A DNA stretch of 64,000 bases from JAKRSE01 sp943369295 (lineage in GTDB: Bacteria; Armatimonadota; Fimbriimonadia; Fimbriimonadales; Fimbriimonadaceae): assembly GCA_943369295.1 (NCBI GenBank), contig CALRMU020000001.1:1116001-1180000 (forward strand), in the 5' to 3' direction. The notes beneath the pieces are model-generated. The model searched no databases. It was not told the origin of the DNA and saw only the letters and a list, made by a program, of their open reading frames with translations. Each line of letters starts with the position of its first letter. The stretch's first letter is position 1. The position numbers and the translations under genes were made by a program. This document shows positions 16,904 through 25,647 of the stretch, in pieces.

Positions 16904-18103
16904 ATGAAAGTTGTCATTGCAGCGACGGCTAGGTTTCATCTTTTTGATGCAGCCGAGCAGTTGAAGAAGCGAGGAATGCTTGGAAGAATGGTGACTGGCA
17001 TTCTGCCAAGCCGCATTAGAAAGACCACTCTGGACCCCGAGGACTTTGCCCACGCGGCTTTTTGGCAGAGCCTTTTCTTTGTAGGATTTGCCAAGCTGCC
17101 GGATGGTCCTTTGTTGAGAGCTATTGAGCGTCGGGCTCATGCTGAAGTCGACAACGAAGCCTGCTATCACATTGGAGACAGCCAGGCGATTATTGTCATG
17201 GGCAACACAGGCCTTAAGGCTGGCAGTCAGATGCAGAGAAAAGGTGGCACCTACTTTGTTGACCGACCAGTTATTCACCTAAGGACTCAAGATGAAGTCC
17301 TTGCTGCCGCCTATGATCATGCCCAAGTTCCATATCTGCCAATGGAAGAGCGGAAGCTGTTGGATGCCGAAGCTGAATATGCACAAGCTGACGGAATCTT
17401 GGTTCCATCTAAGGTTGTTGCTCAGTCAATGATTGACCGAGGGATTCCGGCGAGCAAACTCTTTATCCTTAATCAAGCTGCAGATTTGTCTCTCTTCCAG
17501 CCAGAAGGGGAGGCACCCGATGATATGTTCACACTTGGCTTTGCCGGAAATGTGACGATTCAAAAGGGAATTCACGTTTTGACAGAGGCCATTGAGCAGT
17601 TGAAAGGACATAGGATTCGGCTCTGGATTGCTGGCATGGTGCAGCCCGAGGCTCACAAGTTTATCAAGCGTTTGGAAGCTGTATGTGAACTGGAGATGCT
17701 TAACAAGATCTCTTCAGATGCTCTTAGAAAGAGAATGTCTCAGAGTCACGCCTTTGTTCTGCCTTCAGTGCAGGATGGATTTGGATTGGTGACTCCCCAG
17801 GCTATGGGGTGTGGCACGGCAGTGATCGTTTCAGATCGTGCAGGATCTAGTGAGATCGTCCAGCATGGCAGGAACGGCTTGGTCTTTAAGTCAGGTGACA
17901 GCTCGGACTTGGCTGCCCAGATTGAGCGGTTGATTCAGAACCGAGAAGAGGCTTACGAAATGGGAGCTGTTGCTAGACAGGCTCTTCAGCACATTGGCGG
18001 CTGGGAAGAATACGGGGATAAGATTGAGGCGATCTTGAGATCATACGAATCAGGCAGCCCTGAGAAATTAAGCTTTGCTTCGGAAATGAGGCTGGCTAGC
18101 TAA
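16904..18103 (+). CDS. Glycosyltransferase family 4
   Basis: 399 aa. GT-B fold with second-domain signature: 'LGFAGNVTIQKGIHVLTEAIEQL', 'WIAGMV', 'VLPSVQDGFGLVTPQAMGCGTAVIVSD' containing the E/G-rich donor site, then GSSEIVQHGRNGLVF. N-terminus lacks the usual glycine-rich loop and includes 'YHIGDSQAIIVMGN'. Five bases after the EpsI stop. Confidence 0.85.
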   Translation: MKVVIAATARFHLFDAAEQLKKRGMLGRMVTGILPSRIRKTTLDPEDFAHAAFWQSLFFVGFAKLPDGPLLRAIERRAHAEVDNEACYHIGDSQAIIVMGNTGLKAGSQMQRKGGTYFVDRPVIHLRTQDEVLAAAYDHAQVPYLPMEERKLLDAEAEYAQADGILVPSKVVAQSMIDRGIPASKLFILNQAADLSLFQPEGEAPDDMFTLGFAGNVTIQKGIHVLTEAIEQLKGHRIRLWIAGMVQPEAHKFIKRLEAVCELEMLNKISSDALRKRMSQSHAFVLPSVQDGFGLVTPQAMGCGTAVIVSDRAGSSEIVQHGRNGLVFKSGDSSDLAAQIERLIQNREEAYEMGAVARQALQHIGGWEEYGDKIEAILRSYESGSPEKLSFASEMRLAS

Positions 18104-18111
18104 GAGGTCCC

Positions 18112-19644
18112 TTGACGCTAGCCGAATCAACTGCCACCCAGCCGCTGATCACCTTCAATTGGAAGGATGGCGCCTGGGCTCTGGCAATTTTCGTGCTGGC
18201 CGCAGGACAGCTGCTCATCGGAACAGATCCCTACTTCACTTTGCTTGTCGTTGGCTTCACTATTCTGTGGCTGATGTCGGTAAAGCTTTGTGGCGGAATC
18301 AAAACACTTACCGGCATTACGGTGGGATACCTTGGCTTTCAGCACTTGGTCTGCTCGCAGTTTGCAAAGCTGATTTTTGGGCAAAGGCCAGATACGCCTT
18401 TGCTGCAGCCAATCCTAACGATGGAGGTTTACTTCATCGGAATTCTTGCAACATTTCTTGCCTGCCTTCTGGCTCAGCTTCCGTGCTTTACTAAAATTCG
18501 CCCCATTCTTCCGGCACAGATTACAGCAGATCGGTTGAGAGTTATCGCTTATTTGTCGGTCGCTCTCATGATCCTTCGATATATGGGCAGCCCGCAGTTG
18601 GGGGTCGGTGGAATCCGATTCCTGATGAACTTTGATTTCATTACTCCGATGGCGGCGGCATCGGTTACTGCCTATCAGATGTTGAAGACGGAAGGGAAGA
18701 AGTTTATTCACCCTCTCACCTACTTCTGCGTGGGAGTCCCCTTTCTTATCGCAATCATTGGCTTTCAGCGCAAGGAAGCAATTTATTCCATTGTCATTAT
18801 CTTTGCCGTCGCCGTTGCTTATGGTTTCCGATTCAAAGCCGTTCATTTCCTGGCTGGCATCGGGCTGCTCTACTTCTTTCAGTTTGTCTTCTTTCCCTTT
18901 GCTCTTTATTACAGAAGTGAAGTGAAAAGAACAAATGACCTGGTACGTAATCTTTCCATGGCATGGGAGGCACTAGGTGACGTAGTTGCCAATCCTATGG
19001 AGTACCAGAGTGAAGAGAAGTTTCGACCTACAAGCTATGATGCAACACGACTTCTTTACTATGATCAAAGGCCGAGCCCAACGTTGGACAGACTAACCAC
19101 TGTCATCATTACGGACGCCTTAGTGCATGTTGGCAAAATGCAGGGAACTTATGGGTGGAAGACTGTTGCTTACGGTTTTGATATGCTCGTTCCAAGAATT
19201 TTCAATGAAGATAAGCCGATCCTTGGTACCTCGAACATGATTGCGCGAATGGCGCCAGGCATGGTTGGACCTGAGGATCATGGCACTCAGATTACAATGG
19301 GCTACTTTGCCGAGGGTTACCTGAGCTTTAAGATGGCAGGTGTCTTTGGAATTTCGTTCGTCACCATGTTTGTCTTTCTCGTTCTTAGCCGCATGATGTT
19401 TGGCGATGCGTTTAGGAACAATCTTTGGGTTTGCGCCTGGGTTGTTACAGTGCCCTGGACAATTTCAGAAAGCCCAGTTCAGCTCATTATTATCATGATT
19501 TTTCAGGCGATGCCGCTTTTCGTTGCTTTGGGGCTCTTATTCCTTATGCTAGCTAACTCGATGAGCAGAACACCAGACCCTGACAGAGACACGCTCCCAG
19601 AGAAGCCGGTGTTCGAGGAAGAAGGCTTGAGGATGGCGGGATGA
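18112..19644 (+). CDS. Polytopic membrane protein, putative polysaccharide polymerase
   Basis: 510 aa with ten or more hydrophobic segments and a long loop around residues 265-410 (YYRSEVKRTNDLVRNLSM to MVGPEDHGTQITMG). The combination of many membrane passes, one large exported loop and position within an EPS cluster suits a Wzy/EpsF-type repeat-unit polymerase, but there is no sequence motif to prove it. Start at TTG 18112 with AGAGGT 4-9 bases upstream. The next gene overlaps its stop by 4 bases. Confidence 0.7.
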   Translation: MTLAESTATQPLITFNWKDGAWALAIFVLAAGQLLIGTDPYFTLLVVGFTILWLMSVKLCGGIKTLTGITVGYLGFQHLVCSQFAKLIFGQRPDTPLLQPILTMEVYFIGILATFLACLLAQLPCFTKIRPILPAQITADRLRVIAYLSVALMILRYMGSPQLGVGGIRFLMNFDFITPMAAASVTAYQMLKTEGKKFIHPLTYFCVGVPFLIAIIGFQRKEAIYSIVIIFAVAVAYGFRFKAVHFLAGIGLLYFFQFVFFPFALYYRSEVKRTNDLVRNLSMAWEALGDVVANPMEYQSEEKFRPTSYDATRLLYYDQRPSPTLDRLTTVIITDALVHVGKMQGTYGWKTVAYGFDMLVPRIFNEDKPILGTSNMIARMAPGMVGPEDHGTQITMGYFAEGYLSFKMAGVFGISFVTMFVFLVLSRMMFGDAFRNNLWVCAWVVTVPWTISESPVQLIIIMIFQAMPLFVALGLLFLMLANSMSRTPDPDRDTLPEKPVFEEEGLRMAG

Positions 19645-20753
19645 AGATTCTGCAGGTAGCGGAAGCTGTTCACCCTTCTTGGGGTGGGATTGCTGAAGGA
19701 ATTTATCAGCAGGGTTTTGAACTCAAAAAGCTCGGGATCTCTTCCGATGTTCTTTCTGCTGATGTGGAAGAAGTCAGCAGGATTAATGATTTTGGTGGAA
19801 TGCATTATTGGTTTCCTCCTAAGGTAAAGGCATGGGGGTGGAGCCCTGAGATTCAGAAATGGCTTTCTCAGAACATCATTCGTTACGATCTTGTCGTGCT
19901 TAACGGCCTGTGGCAGGGGCCATTATGGGAAGCTGGTCGAGCCTGCAGGAAGGCCAGAGTCCCCTATGTTGTTATGCCCCACGGAATGCTGGATCCGTAC
20001 TTCTTGGGCAGTTCCAAACAGAAGCTGATCAAAAGGCTCTATTGGAATATCGCAGAAGGCCCCAACATCAAGGGGTCCAAGGGGCTTCTGTTTACGGCTG
20101 AAGCTGAAGAACAAAAAGCTCGTGACGCCTACCCTCTCAATGGTGTTAAATCTTGGCAGGTTGGTTATGGGATCGCAGATCCGAATCGAACGTCTACGCA
20201 GCAGGGAGAGTCAAGCGAAATCAAGCTGCTCTTTATGAGCCGAGTTCATCCCAAAAAGGGCCTCGAGATAACGCTTTCAGCCTTGGCAGAAGGGCCCCAG
20301 AATATTTCGATCGATATCTGTGGAAGCGGTGACTCCGACTATGTCGAAAAGCTCAAGGTGCAGTTCGCCAATTTGGGAGAAAGAGTACGGTGGCGAGGGT
20401 TCACTTCTGGCGAAGACAAATGGAAGATGATTGAGCAGTGTGATGCCATGATCCTGACTTCGCACCAGGAGAACTTTGGTGTCATTGTTGCTGAAGCGAT
20501 GAGCCTCTCAAGGCCAGTCTTGATCAGCAAAGAAGTAAACATTTGGAAAGAAGTTGAAGGCGATGGAGCAGGGTTCTCGTGCGAATCATCCAAAGAAAGT
20601 GCTAAGCGGATGATTGATAAGTTCGCGAAGTTAACCTATGCAGAAAGGTTGGAAATGGGGGCCAGAGCCAGAACTTCGTTCCTTAATCGATTTACGATTC
20701 AAAACAGCGTCGCAAAGTTTGCCAGAGCATTGAAGGAGGCGGCAGGAAAGTGA
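19641..20753 (+). CDS. Glycosyltransferase family 4
   Basis: 370 aa. N-terminus VAEAVHPSWGGIAEGIYQQGF has the glycine loop of GT-B enzymes; YVVMPHGMLDPYFL matches the family's PHGM motif. Second domain: IKLLFMSRVHPKKGLEITLS, GSGDSDYVEKL, MILTSHQENFGVIVAEAMSL with the E-x(7)-E donor site. Overlaps the previous stop (ATGA) and the next start (GTGA). Confidence 0.9.
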   Translation: MKILQVAEAVHPSWGGIAEGIYQQGFELKKLGISSDVLSADVEEVSRINDFGGMHYWFPPKVKAWGWSPEIQKWLSQNIIRYDLVVLNGLWQGPLWEAGRACRKARVPYVVMPHGMLDPYFLGSSKQKLIKRLYWNIAEGPNIKGSKGLLFTAEAEEQKARDAYPLNGVKSWQVGYGIADPNRTSTQQGESSEIKLLFMSRVHPKKGLEITLSALAEGPQNISIDICGSGDSDYVEKLKVQFANLGERVRWRGFTSGEDKWKMIEQCDAMILTSHQENFGVIVAEAMSLSRPVLISKEVNIWKEVEGDGAGFSCESSKESAKRMIDKFAKLTYAERLEMGARARTSFLNRFTIQNSVAKFARALKEAAGK

Positions 20754-21340
20754 GTGGAAAGCCGGAAGTCGATCTCAGTCAGTCAATCACTCCCTGGTCT
20801 CTAGGGATGAAGCTCAAGAGGCTAGCCTGGGAAATTGTTCGACCCGTCTTTTTCAAGCTGACTCCGAAGTGGGTTTTTTGGGGATGGAGAAGGGCTCTGC
20901 TCAATCTCTTTGGCGCTCAACTCGCTAAGGGAGTGAAGATTCACCCCACGGCTAAGGTTCTTATTCCCTGGAATCTCGTCTGCGGAAAGAATGTTGTGAT
21001 CGGAGCTGATGCTGATATCTACAACTTTGCAATGATCACCATTGGCGACAACGCGATGGTTTCGCAGAGAACATTCCTCTGTACCGGAAGCCACGATCCT
21101 GCTGATCCTCACCTTCCTCTCACCTTCGCTCCAATTGAAATTGGGGCACAAGCATGGGTGGCAAGTGAAGTTTTTGTCGGACCTGGCCGAAGAATAGGAG
21201 AAGGCACTGTGATTGCGGCTCGCTCCGTGGTCACCAAAGATATGCCAGATTGGATGATTTGTGCAGGTCATCCTTGCAAGCCCATTAAAGAAAGGGTCCT
21301 TAAAACTGAGGATGAGATTGAGAAGCGCCTCTATGCTTAG
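20750..21340 (+). CDS. WcaF-like hexapeptide acetyltransferase
   Basis: 196 aa. Left-handed beta-helix O-acetyltransferase: 'GVKIHPTAKVLIPWNLVCG', IGADADIYNFAMITIGDNA, catalytic His in CTGSHDPADPHLPL, then WVASEVFVGPGRRIGEGTVIAARSVVTKDMPDW with hexapeptide spacing. Close in plan to colanic-acid WcaF, which acetylates a sugar in the repeat unit. Starts at GTG 20750 with AAGGAGGC upstream, overlapping the preceding GT gene. Confidence 0.9.
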   Translation: MSGKPEVDLSQSITPWSLGMKLKRLAWEIVRPVFFKLTPKWVFWGWRRALLNLFGAQLAKGVKIHPTAKVLIPWNLVCGKNVVIGADADIYNFAMITIGDNAMVSQRTFLCTGSHDPADPHLPLTFAPIEIGAQAWVASEVFVGPGRRIGEGTVIAARSVVTKDMPDWMICAGHPCKPIKERVLKTEDEIEKRLYA

Positions 21341-21453
21341 TTTTGGCTAGGACAGCATGGGCACAGGTTCAAATCAGCTCATTCAAACGTCTACAACCTT
21401 AGGCCATATCGTGGGCGGGCTTTGCCCTGCCTTCTTTGGCGCGTGAAATTGGC

Positions 21454-23526
21454 ATGAGCGGATCGTCAGCGTACAGTCTCGCCCCCAGTGATCTTAGATT
21501 TCGAGATCTGCTGGATATTTTCGGCCGTCGCAAGTGGCTGATTCTGGTTCATGTCCTTGTTGGCCTGATCGGGGCCTTTCTTCTCAGCTACTTCAGCACA
21601 CCGAAATTTGAAGCTGAAGCTCAGATTCAAATCGATGGCCGCACCCAGACTTCACCAGGTGTGGCAGGAACAGATTTCGTCTCTCAGCTCCTTAACCCGC
21701 AGGAAGACATTGATATTCAATCTGAAGTTGAGAGGCTAAGGTCTGCCGAGGTTTACACAGGAACTTTGAGCAGGTTGTCCCGAGGCACTCCCACTTCTTC
21801 CAGGCAGATTGGCGTAGAGTTTCCTTTGGTCAAGGTTGAGCAGGCTCAAAATTCCAAGGTTGTCCTCATCACGGTGCAGGACAACACTGCTGAAGACACT
21901 CGAGACTTTGCTCAGACCTTTCCTCGCATTTATAAAGAACTGGTAGACCAGCGACAGAAGGATAGAGTCAACAAGGCTATCCAAATTGTTAACGAAGAGA
22001 TCGCTAGGACCAATAAGGATCTCAACGAAGTCACCAGAAAGATTGCCGAGTTCAATAAGAAAAAGCAGATCGCCAGCGCCAGAGAAGAAGGCGCTCTGCG
22101 AGCAACCGGTCAGAGGAACGCTGAACTACAGCTCTCAGAAGCTCAGGCTGAGCTGGAAGGCCTGAAGGCTTCACTAGTTGTTCAACGAGCTCAGCTTTCA
22201 AACATTCCTAAGACTAGGACAGACACGCAGACTGAGACAAATCGTCAACAGGTTGAAACCGAAAAGAAGCAGCTTCAAGCCCTTCAACAGCAGAGGGAAT
22301 CACTGCTGGCACGGTTCCAGTCCGATCATCCAGAAGTCCAGGCGATTGATAAAGCGATCCAGAAACAAGAGAGCTACATGCAGGAGCTGGAAAAGACGGC
22401 CAGCGTTACCATTACTCGCCCAAACCCAGAATACGATGCCCAAAACGAGAAGGTAAGGGCAACAACTGCCGCAATTCAACAGGCCGAGGCTAGGGTCCAG
22501 GCTTTTACTTCGACTCTTGCAGAAAAGCAGGAATCTGTAGAGGATTTCACCTCAGGACTTGAAGACAGCTTTAAGCTTGAGAACAGGCAGAACGAGCTGC
22601 AGCAGGCTCAACAGCTCAATAATCAGAACCTGAACCGGCTGAAACTGATGGGAAATGAGTTCGAAAGCTCCGTCAGGATTCTCAGCCCGCAGGTTTTGGC
22701 CGAACAGACGAAGCCACGATGGCAGATCAATATCATCATCGGAATTGCTTTGGGTTTGATTGTTGGAGTCTTTGTTGCCATTGCTCGTGAGATTTCTCTT
22801 GACAAGGTCAACTACCCCGCCGAAGCTATCGGCATTGCAGGAGCAGACGTTCTGGCTCGAATTCCCATTCGGCCGCGCAACAGGCCGCCCCTGATTGAAG
22901 ACCCTCAATCTGCAAGAGCCTTTGAAGCGTATCGGCTTTTGAGAGCGGGCACGGTGCTCAGGCTTCAGCAGGTTGGCGATGGCGGTGCCTTCATGGTCTC
23001 TTCCACCGAGAAAGGTGAGGGAAAGACCGTGGTGGCCGGAAACCTGGCTGTGGCCATGGCGCTGGAAGGCAGAGAAACCCTGCTGATCGACTGCAACCTG
23101 CGCGATCCCAAGGTCCACAAGCTGTTCAAGATTGAAAACGAAAAGGGGCTGACCAATGTTCTGCTGCGAGAGCTTTCGCCAGAGCAGGCCTGCCTCGATA
23201 CTAAGTTTCCGAACCTCAAGGTTATGACGGCAGGGACTGACCTGGCCAACCCCACTGAGGCCCTGGCATCGACTGAGATGCTTGGTCTCATCGAGCATCT
23301 CAAGGGGCTTTTCGATACTGTGATCTTGGATGGTCCAGATGCCTTTTCTGTGGCTGACGCTCAGGAAATTACTCGCCACGTCAAGAATGTATTGTTCGTA
23401 ACAGAACTAGGGGCAACCAACAAGACGCGAATGGAGCAGGCCCTGGCCTTCCTTCGCAACGCTCAGGGCCGTCTTCTTGGTTTGGCTATCAACAAAGATC
23501 CCAAGGCCAAGGGGCGCATCAGCTAG
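21454..23526 (+). CDS. Wzc-like polysaccharide co-polymerase/ATPase without a Tyr-rich tail
   Basis: 690 aa. Wzz domain with a first membrane segment (LVGLIGAFLLSYFST), long coiled coil (about residues 170-370), second membrane segment (IIIGIALGLIVGVFVAI), then a BY-kinase-type ATPase: Walker A in SSTEKGEGKTVVAGNLA, A' in LLIDCNLRDPKVHKLF, B in TVILDGPDAFSVADA. It ends at NKDPKAKGRIS without the Tyr cluster that BY-kinases autophosphorylate. So it may control chain length by ATP binding alone. Start set at ATG 21454; a TTG lies at 21436. Coupled genes precede it after a 110-base gap. Confidence 0.87.
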   Translation: MSGSSAYSLAPSDLRFRDLLDIFGRRKWLILVHVLVGLIGAFLLSYFSTPKFEAEAQIQIDGRTQTSPGVAGTDFVSQLLNPQEDIDIQSEVERLRSAEVYTGTLSRLSRGTPTSSRQIGVEFPLVKVEQAQNSKVVLITVQDNTAEDTRDFAQTFPRIYKELVDQRQKDRVNKAIQIVNEEIARTNKDLNEVTRKIAEFNKKKQIASAREEGALRATGQRNAELQLSEAQAELEGLKASLVVQRAQLSNIPKTRTDTQTETNRQQVETEKKQLQALQQQRESLLARFQSDHPEVQAIDKAIQKQESYMQELEKTASVTITRPNPEYDAQNEKVRATTAAIQQAEARVQAFTSTLAEKQESVEDFTSGLEDSFKLENRQNELQQAQQLNNQNLNRLKLMGNEFESSVRILSPQVLAEQTKPRWQINIIIGIALGLIVGVFVAIAREISLDKVNYPAEAIGIAGADVLARIPIRPRNRPPLIEDPQSARAFEAYRLLRAGTVLRLQQVGDGGAFMVSSTEKGEGKTVVAGNLAVAMALEGRETLLIDCNLRDPKVHKLFKIENEKGLTNVLLRELSPEQACLDTKFPNLKVMTAGTDLANPTEALASTEMLGLIEHLKGLFDTVILDGPDAFSVADAQEITRHVKNVLFVTELGATNKTRMEQALAFLRNAQGRLLGLAINKDPKAKGRIS

Positions 23527-23597
23527 CTGGTAGAAGTGCTTGTTTTTAGGGCCATGTACACTCATGGCCCCGGGCTTGAGCCACAACTAAGAAGGAT

Positions 23598-24254
23598 ATG
23601 GAGTCAGCCCTAGGCAAAAGCAGCAGGGTGCCTCAGATCAGAATCGATCGTGGGGGGTCTGTTTTAGAACTAAACCAGGCCGCCGCCGAGGTTTTAGGCG
23701 TCACTCCATCCGAAATCCTCGCTCGTCCAGCCTCTCTTCTCCCAGAGCCTTGGGGACCCCTCTTAAGCCGTCCCGACGTAGGCACATTAAGGTGGAAGCA
23801 GGAGGCCGACGGCACCTGGCGAGTCCAGCTTAGGCATCCTCCTTCGCCAGCCCAAATGGAAGATCTTCGTGAGGCCCTTGGGCACGCAGAGGGAAGGGAA
23901 GCACAGGAGATCCTGGTTCAGTCTGTCTCAGCCGTTCTCAATGGCGATCCAGGCGGCTTTTGGGTTCATGACCAGGGCATCCTTCTGCCTTGGGTGGTTG
24001 AGGGAGGCATTCCAGCCACAGGCATGGCGGCTTCGGATGTCTGGGCTGTGCGACTTGGCCGAAAGCTGGTTCATGGAGGGATAGTCAGCCTAGACCCTCT
24101 CCCCATCTGGAAGACCGACGAGGAGATAGAAGTGCTGCCTCTCTATGCAGGGTCAGAGCTTGTGGGAATGCTTGTTGGCCCATCCGGTGCTTGGAGCGAA
24201 GGACTCGGCCCTAAGGTTGCGGCTGACGCTAGACGAGTAGCCAGCCAAAGATAA
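23598..24254 (+). CDS. PAS-domain-like protein, possible sensor
   Basis: 218 aa. Residues about 10-50 (IRIDRGGSVLELNQAAAEVL, GVTPSEILARP) look like the start of a PAS domain. The C-terminal part, with VLPLYAGSELVGMLVGPSG, looks GAF-like. No kinase, output domain, signal peptide or membrane segment is present. Last gene of the EPS run, 71 bases after the Wzc-like gene and before a terminator. Might sense a ligand and act through another protein; function not known. Confidence 0.65.
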   Translation: MESALGKSSRVPQIRIDRGGSVLELNQAAAEVLGVTPSEILARPASLLPEPWGPLLSRPDVGTLRWKQEADGTWRVQLRHPPSPAQMEDLREALGHAEGREAQEILVQSVSAVLNGDPGGFWVHDQGILLPWVVEGGIPATGMAASDVWAVRLGRKLVHGGIVSLDPLPIWKTDEEIEVLPLYAGSELVGMLVGPSGAWSEGLGPKVAADARRVASQR

Positions 24255-24261
24255 AGAAAAA

Positions 24262-24286
24262 GGCCGCACCGATCATCGGTGCGGCC
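24262..24286. terminator. Bidirectional terminator between the EPS locus and the oxidoreductase
   Basis: Perfect palindrome GGCCGCACCGAT / ATCGGTGCGGCC, 8 bases after the plus-strand stop and 23 bases from the minus-strand stop at 24310. Followed on the plus strand by CTATTTGTCGTTTGG; on the minus strand by a run TTTTTCTTTAT. Serves both converging genes, better for the minus strand. Confidence 0.85.
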
Positions 24287-24309
24287 CTATTTGTCGTTTG
24301 GTTGTAGCC

Positions 24310-25572
24310 TTAGGCCATGTTCAAAGGAGTCTTGCCAGGCATTGGCACGGCGGCAACAACAAGCTTGGAATTGAAATCCAGATTCTCAGGCATGTAGTTG
24401 GTATCCAGCTTCATGGCGTCATCCCACTTCACTTCCTGGCCAGAGTAGGCAGCCATGCGGCCAAGAATCGCAGTCATGGTCGATTCCGCAACCTGCTTGC
24501 CTTCATTAATCGGCTTGCCGGCCTTGATCGATTCGATCAGGTTCTTGTGCTCCTGCATGTAGGGGTTTGGCCTTTCGCCAGAGTACTTCCAGTCGCTGCC
24601 TCCGCCCCAAATGTTGCCAGATCCGTTGCTGCGGCCCTTGCTGCCAAAAAGAACTTCGCTGACTCTCGATGCCGTGCCATCCTGCTGGCGGCAGTAAGAA
24701 TGCATCTTCACGCCGTTGGCATATTCGAACTCGACGGCAAAGTGGTCAAAAATGTGACCGTAAGCTGCATCTGTCCTCACCTGTCTTCCGCCAAGGGCAA
24801 CTGCCTTAACCGGATGATCTTTCATGGCCCAGTTGCACACGTCGATGTTGTGAACGTGCTGCTCGGCAATGTGGTCGCCGCTGATCCAAGTGAAGTAAAG
24901 CCAGTTTCTCAACTGCCATTCCAGGTCGCTCCAGCCTTCCTGTCTTGGGTTCATCCAAAGGCCACCCTGGTTCCAGTAGGCGCACATGGAGACGATTTCG
25001 CCGATGGCACCATCGTGAATTCTGTTCATCGTCTCGCGATAGCCAAGATCGTGGCGGCGCTGAGTTCCAGCGGCAACGCCCAATCCCTTCTGCTTGGCGA
25101 GTTCAGACGCGGCCAGAACCATCTTGATACCGTTGATATCAACGGCGACTGGCTTCTCGAAAAATACGTGCTTGCCAGCTTCGATTGCGGTTTTGAAGTG
25201 AAGGGGCCTGAAGGCGGGAGGAGTGGCGAGAATAACGTAATCGACGCCAGAGTTGATGACCTGCTTATAGGCATCGAAGCCCATAAACTTTCTTTCGCCA
25301 ACTTGAAATCTCTCTTTGAGCTCAGTCTTAAGCCAGCCCTCGCTGCCCTTCATCTTGTCGGCAAAAACATCGCCCATTGCATGAATGACAATGTTGGGGC
25401 TTGCCGTTGCAGCGTCGACGGCGGCGCCAGTTCCTCGGCCACCGCAGCCGATCAATCCGACCTTGATCTTATCATCGACGGATGAATTTGCAAATGCCTG
25501 AGGAGCGCTCATAAGGAGTCCAGCCGCCGTAGTGGTGGCAAGGAAATCTCGGCGCGACAGCGAACCGCTCAT
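24310..25572 (-). CDS. TAT-exported Gfo/Idh/MocA family oxidoreductase
   Basis: 420 aa. Twin-arginine leader (SLSRRDFLATTTAAGLLMSA, ending APQAFA). Rossmann fold: VGLIGCGGRGTGAA; catalytic-region EKPVAVDI; then 'AGTQRRHDLGY' and 'WLYFTWISGDHIAEQHVHNIDVCNWAM', as in the secreted sugar-oxidoreductase group of Planctomycetota/Armatimonadota. Reaction: NAD(P)-dependent change at a sugar, substrate not known. ATG 25572 chosen; a GTG three codons earlier is possible. Not in an obvious operon. Confidence 0.9.
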   Translation of the reverse strand: MSGSLSRRDFLATTTAAGLLMSAPQAFANSSVDDKIKVGLIGCGGRGTGAAVDAATASPNIVIHAMGDVFADKMKGSEGWLKTELKERFQVGERKFMGFDAYKQVINSGVDYVILATPPAFRPLHFKTAIEAGKHVFFEKPVAVDINGIKMVLAASELAKQKGLGVAAGTQRRHDLGYRETMNRIHDGAIGEIVSMCAYWNQGGLWMNPRQEGWSDLEWQLRNWLYFTWISGDHIAEQHVHNIDVCNWAMKDHPVKAVALGGRQVRTDAAYGHIFDHFAVEFEYANGVKMHSYCRQQDGTASRVSEVLFGSKGRSNGSGNIWGGGSDWKYSGERPNPYMQEHKNLIESIKAGKPINEGKQVAESTMTAILGRMAAYSGQEVKWDDAMKLDTNYMPENLDFNSKLVVAAVPMPGKTPLNMA

Positions 25573-25647
25573 AGTCTCCACTTTACCTTGACAGAAGAGG
25601 TTTTCAGCCTAGCCAGAATTAATTCTGCACTCATTCTGCAGCAAAAA

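Noticed and set aside
23549..23570. Hairpin GGGCCATG/CATGGCCC after the Wzc-like gene as a terminator
   Set aside because: No T-run follows on either strand; the PAS gene follows in the same direction.
24298..25485. Plus-strand open frame of 395 codons
   Set aside because: Fully antisense to the Gfo/Idh/MocA gene with its clear motifs; no recognisable domain of its own.
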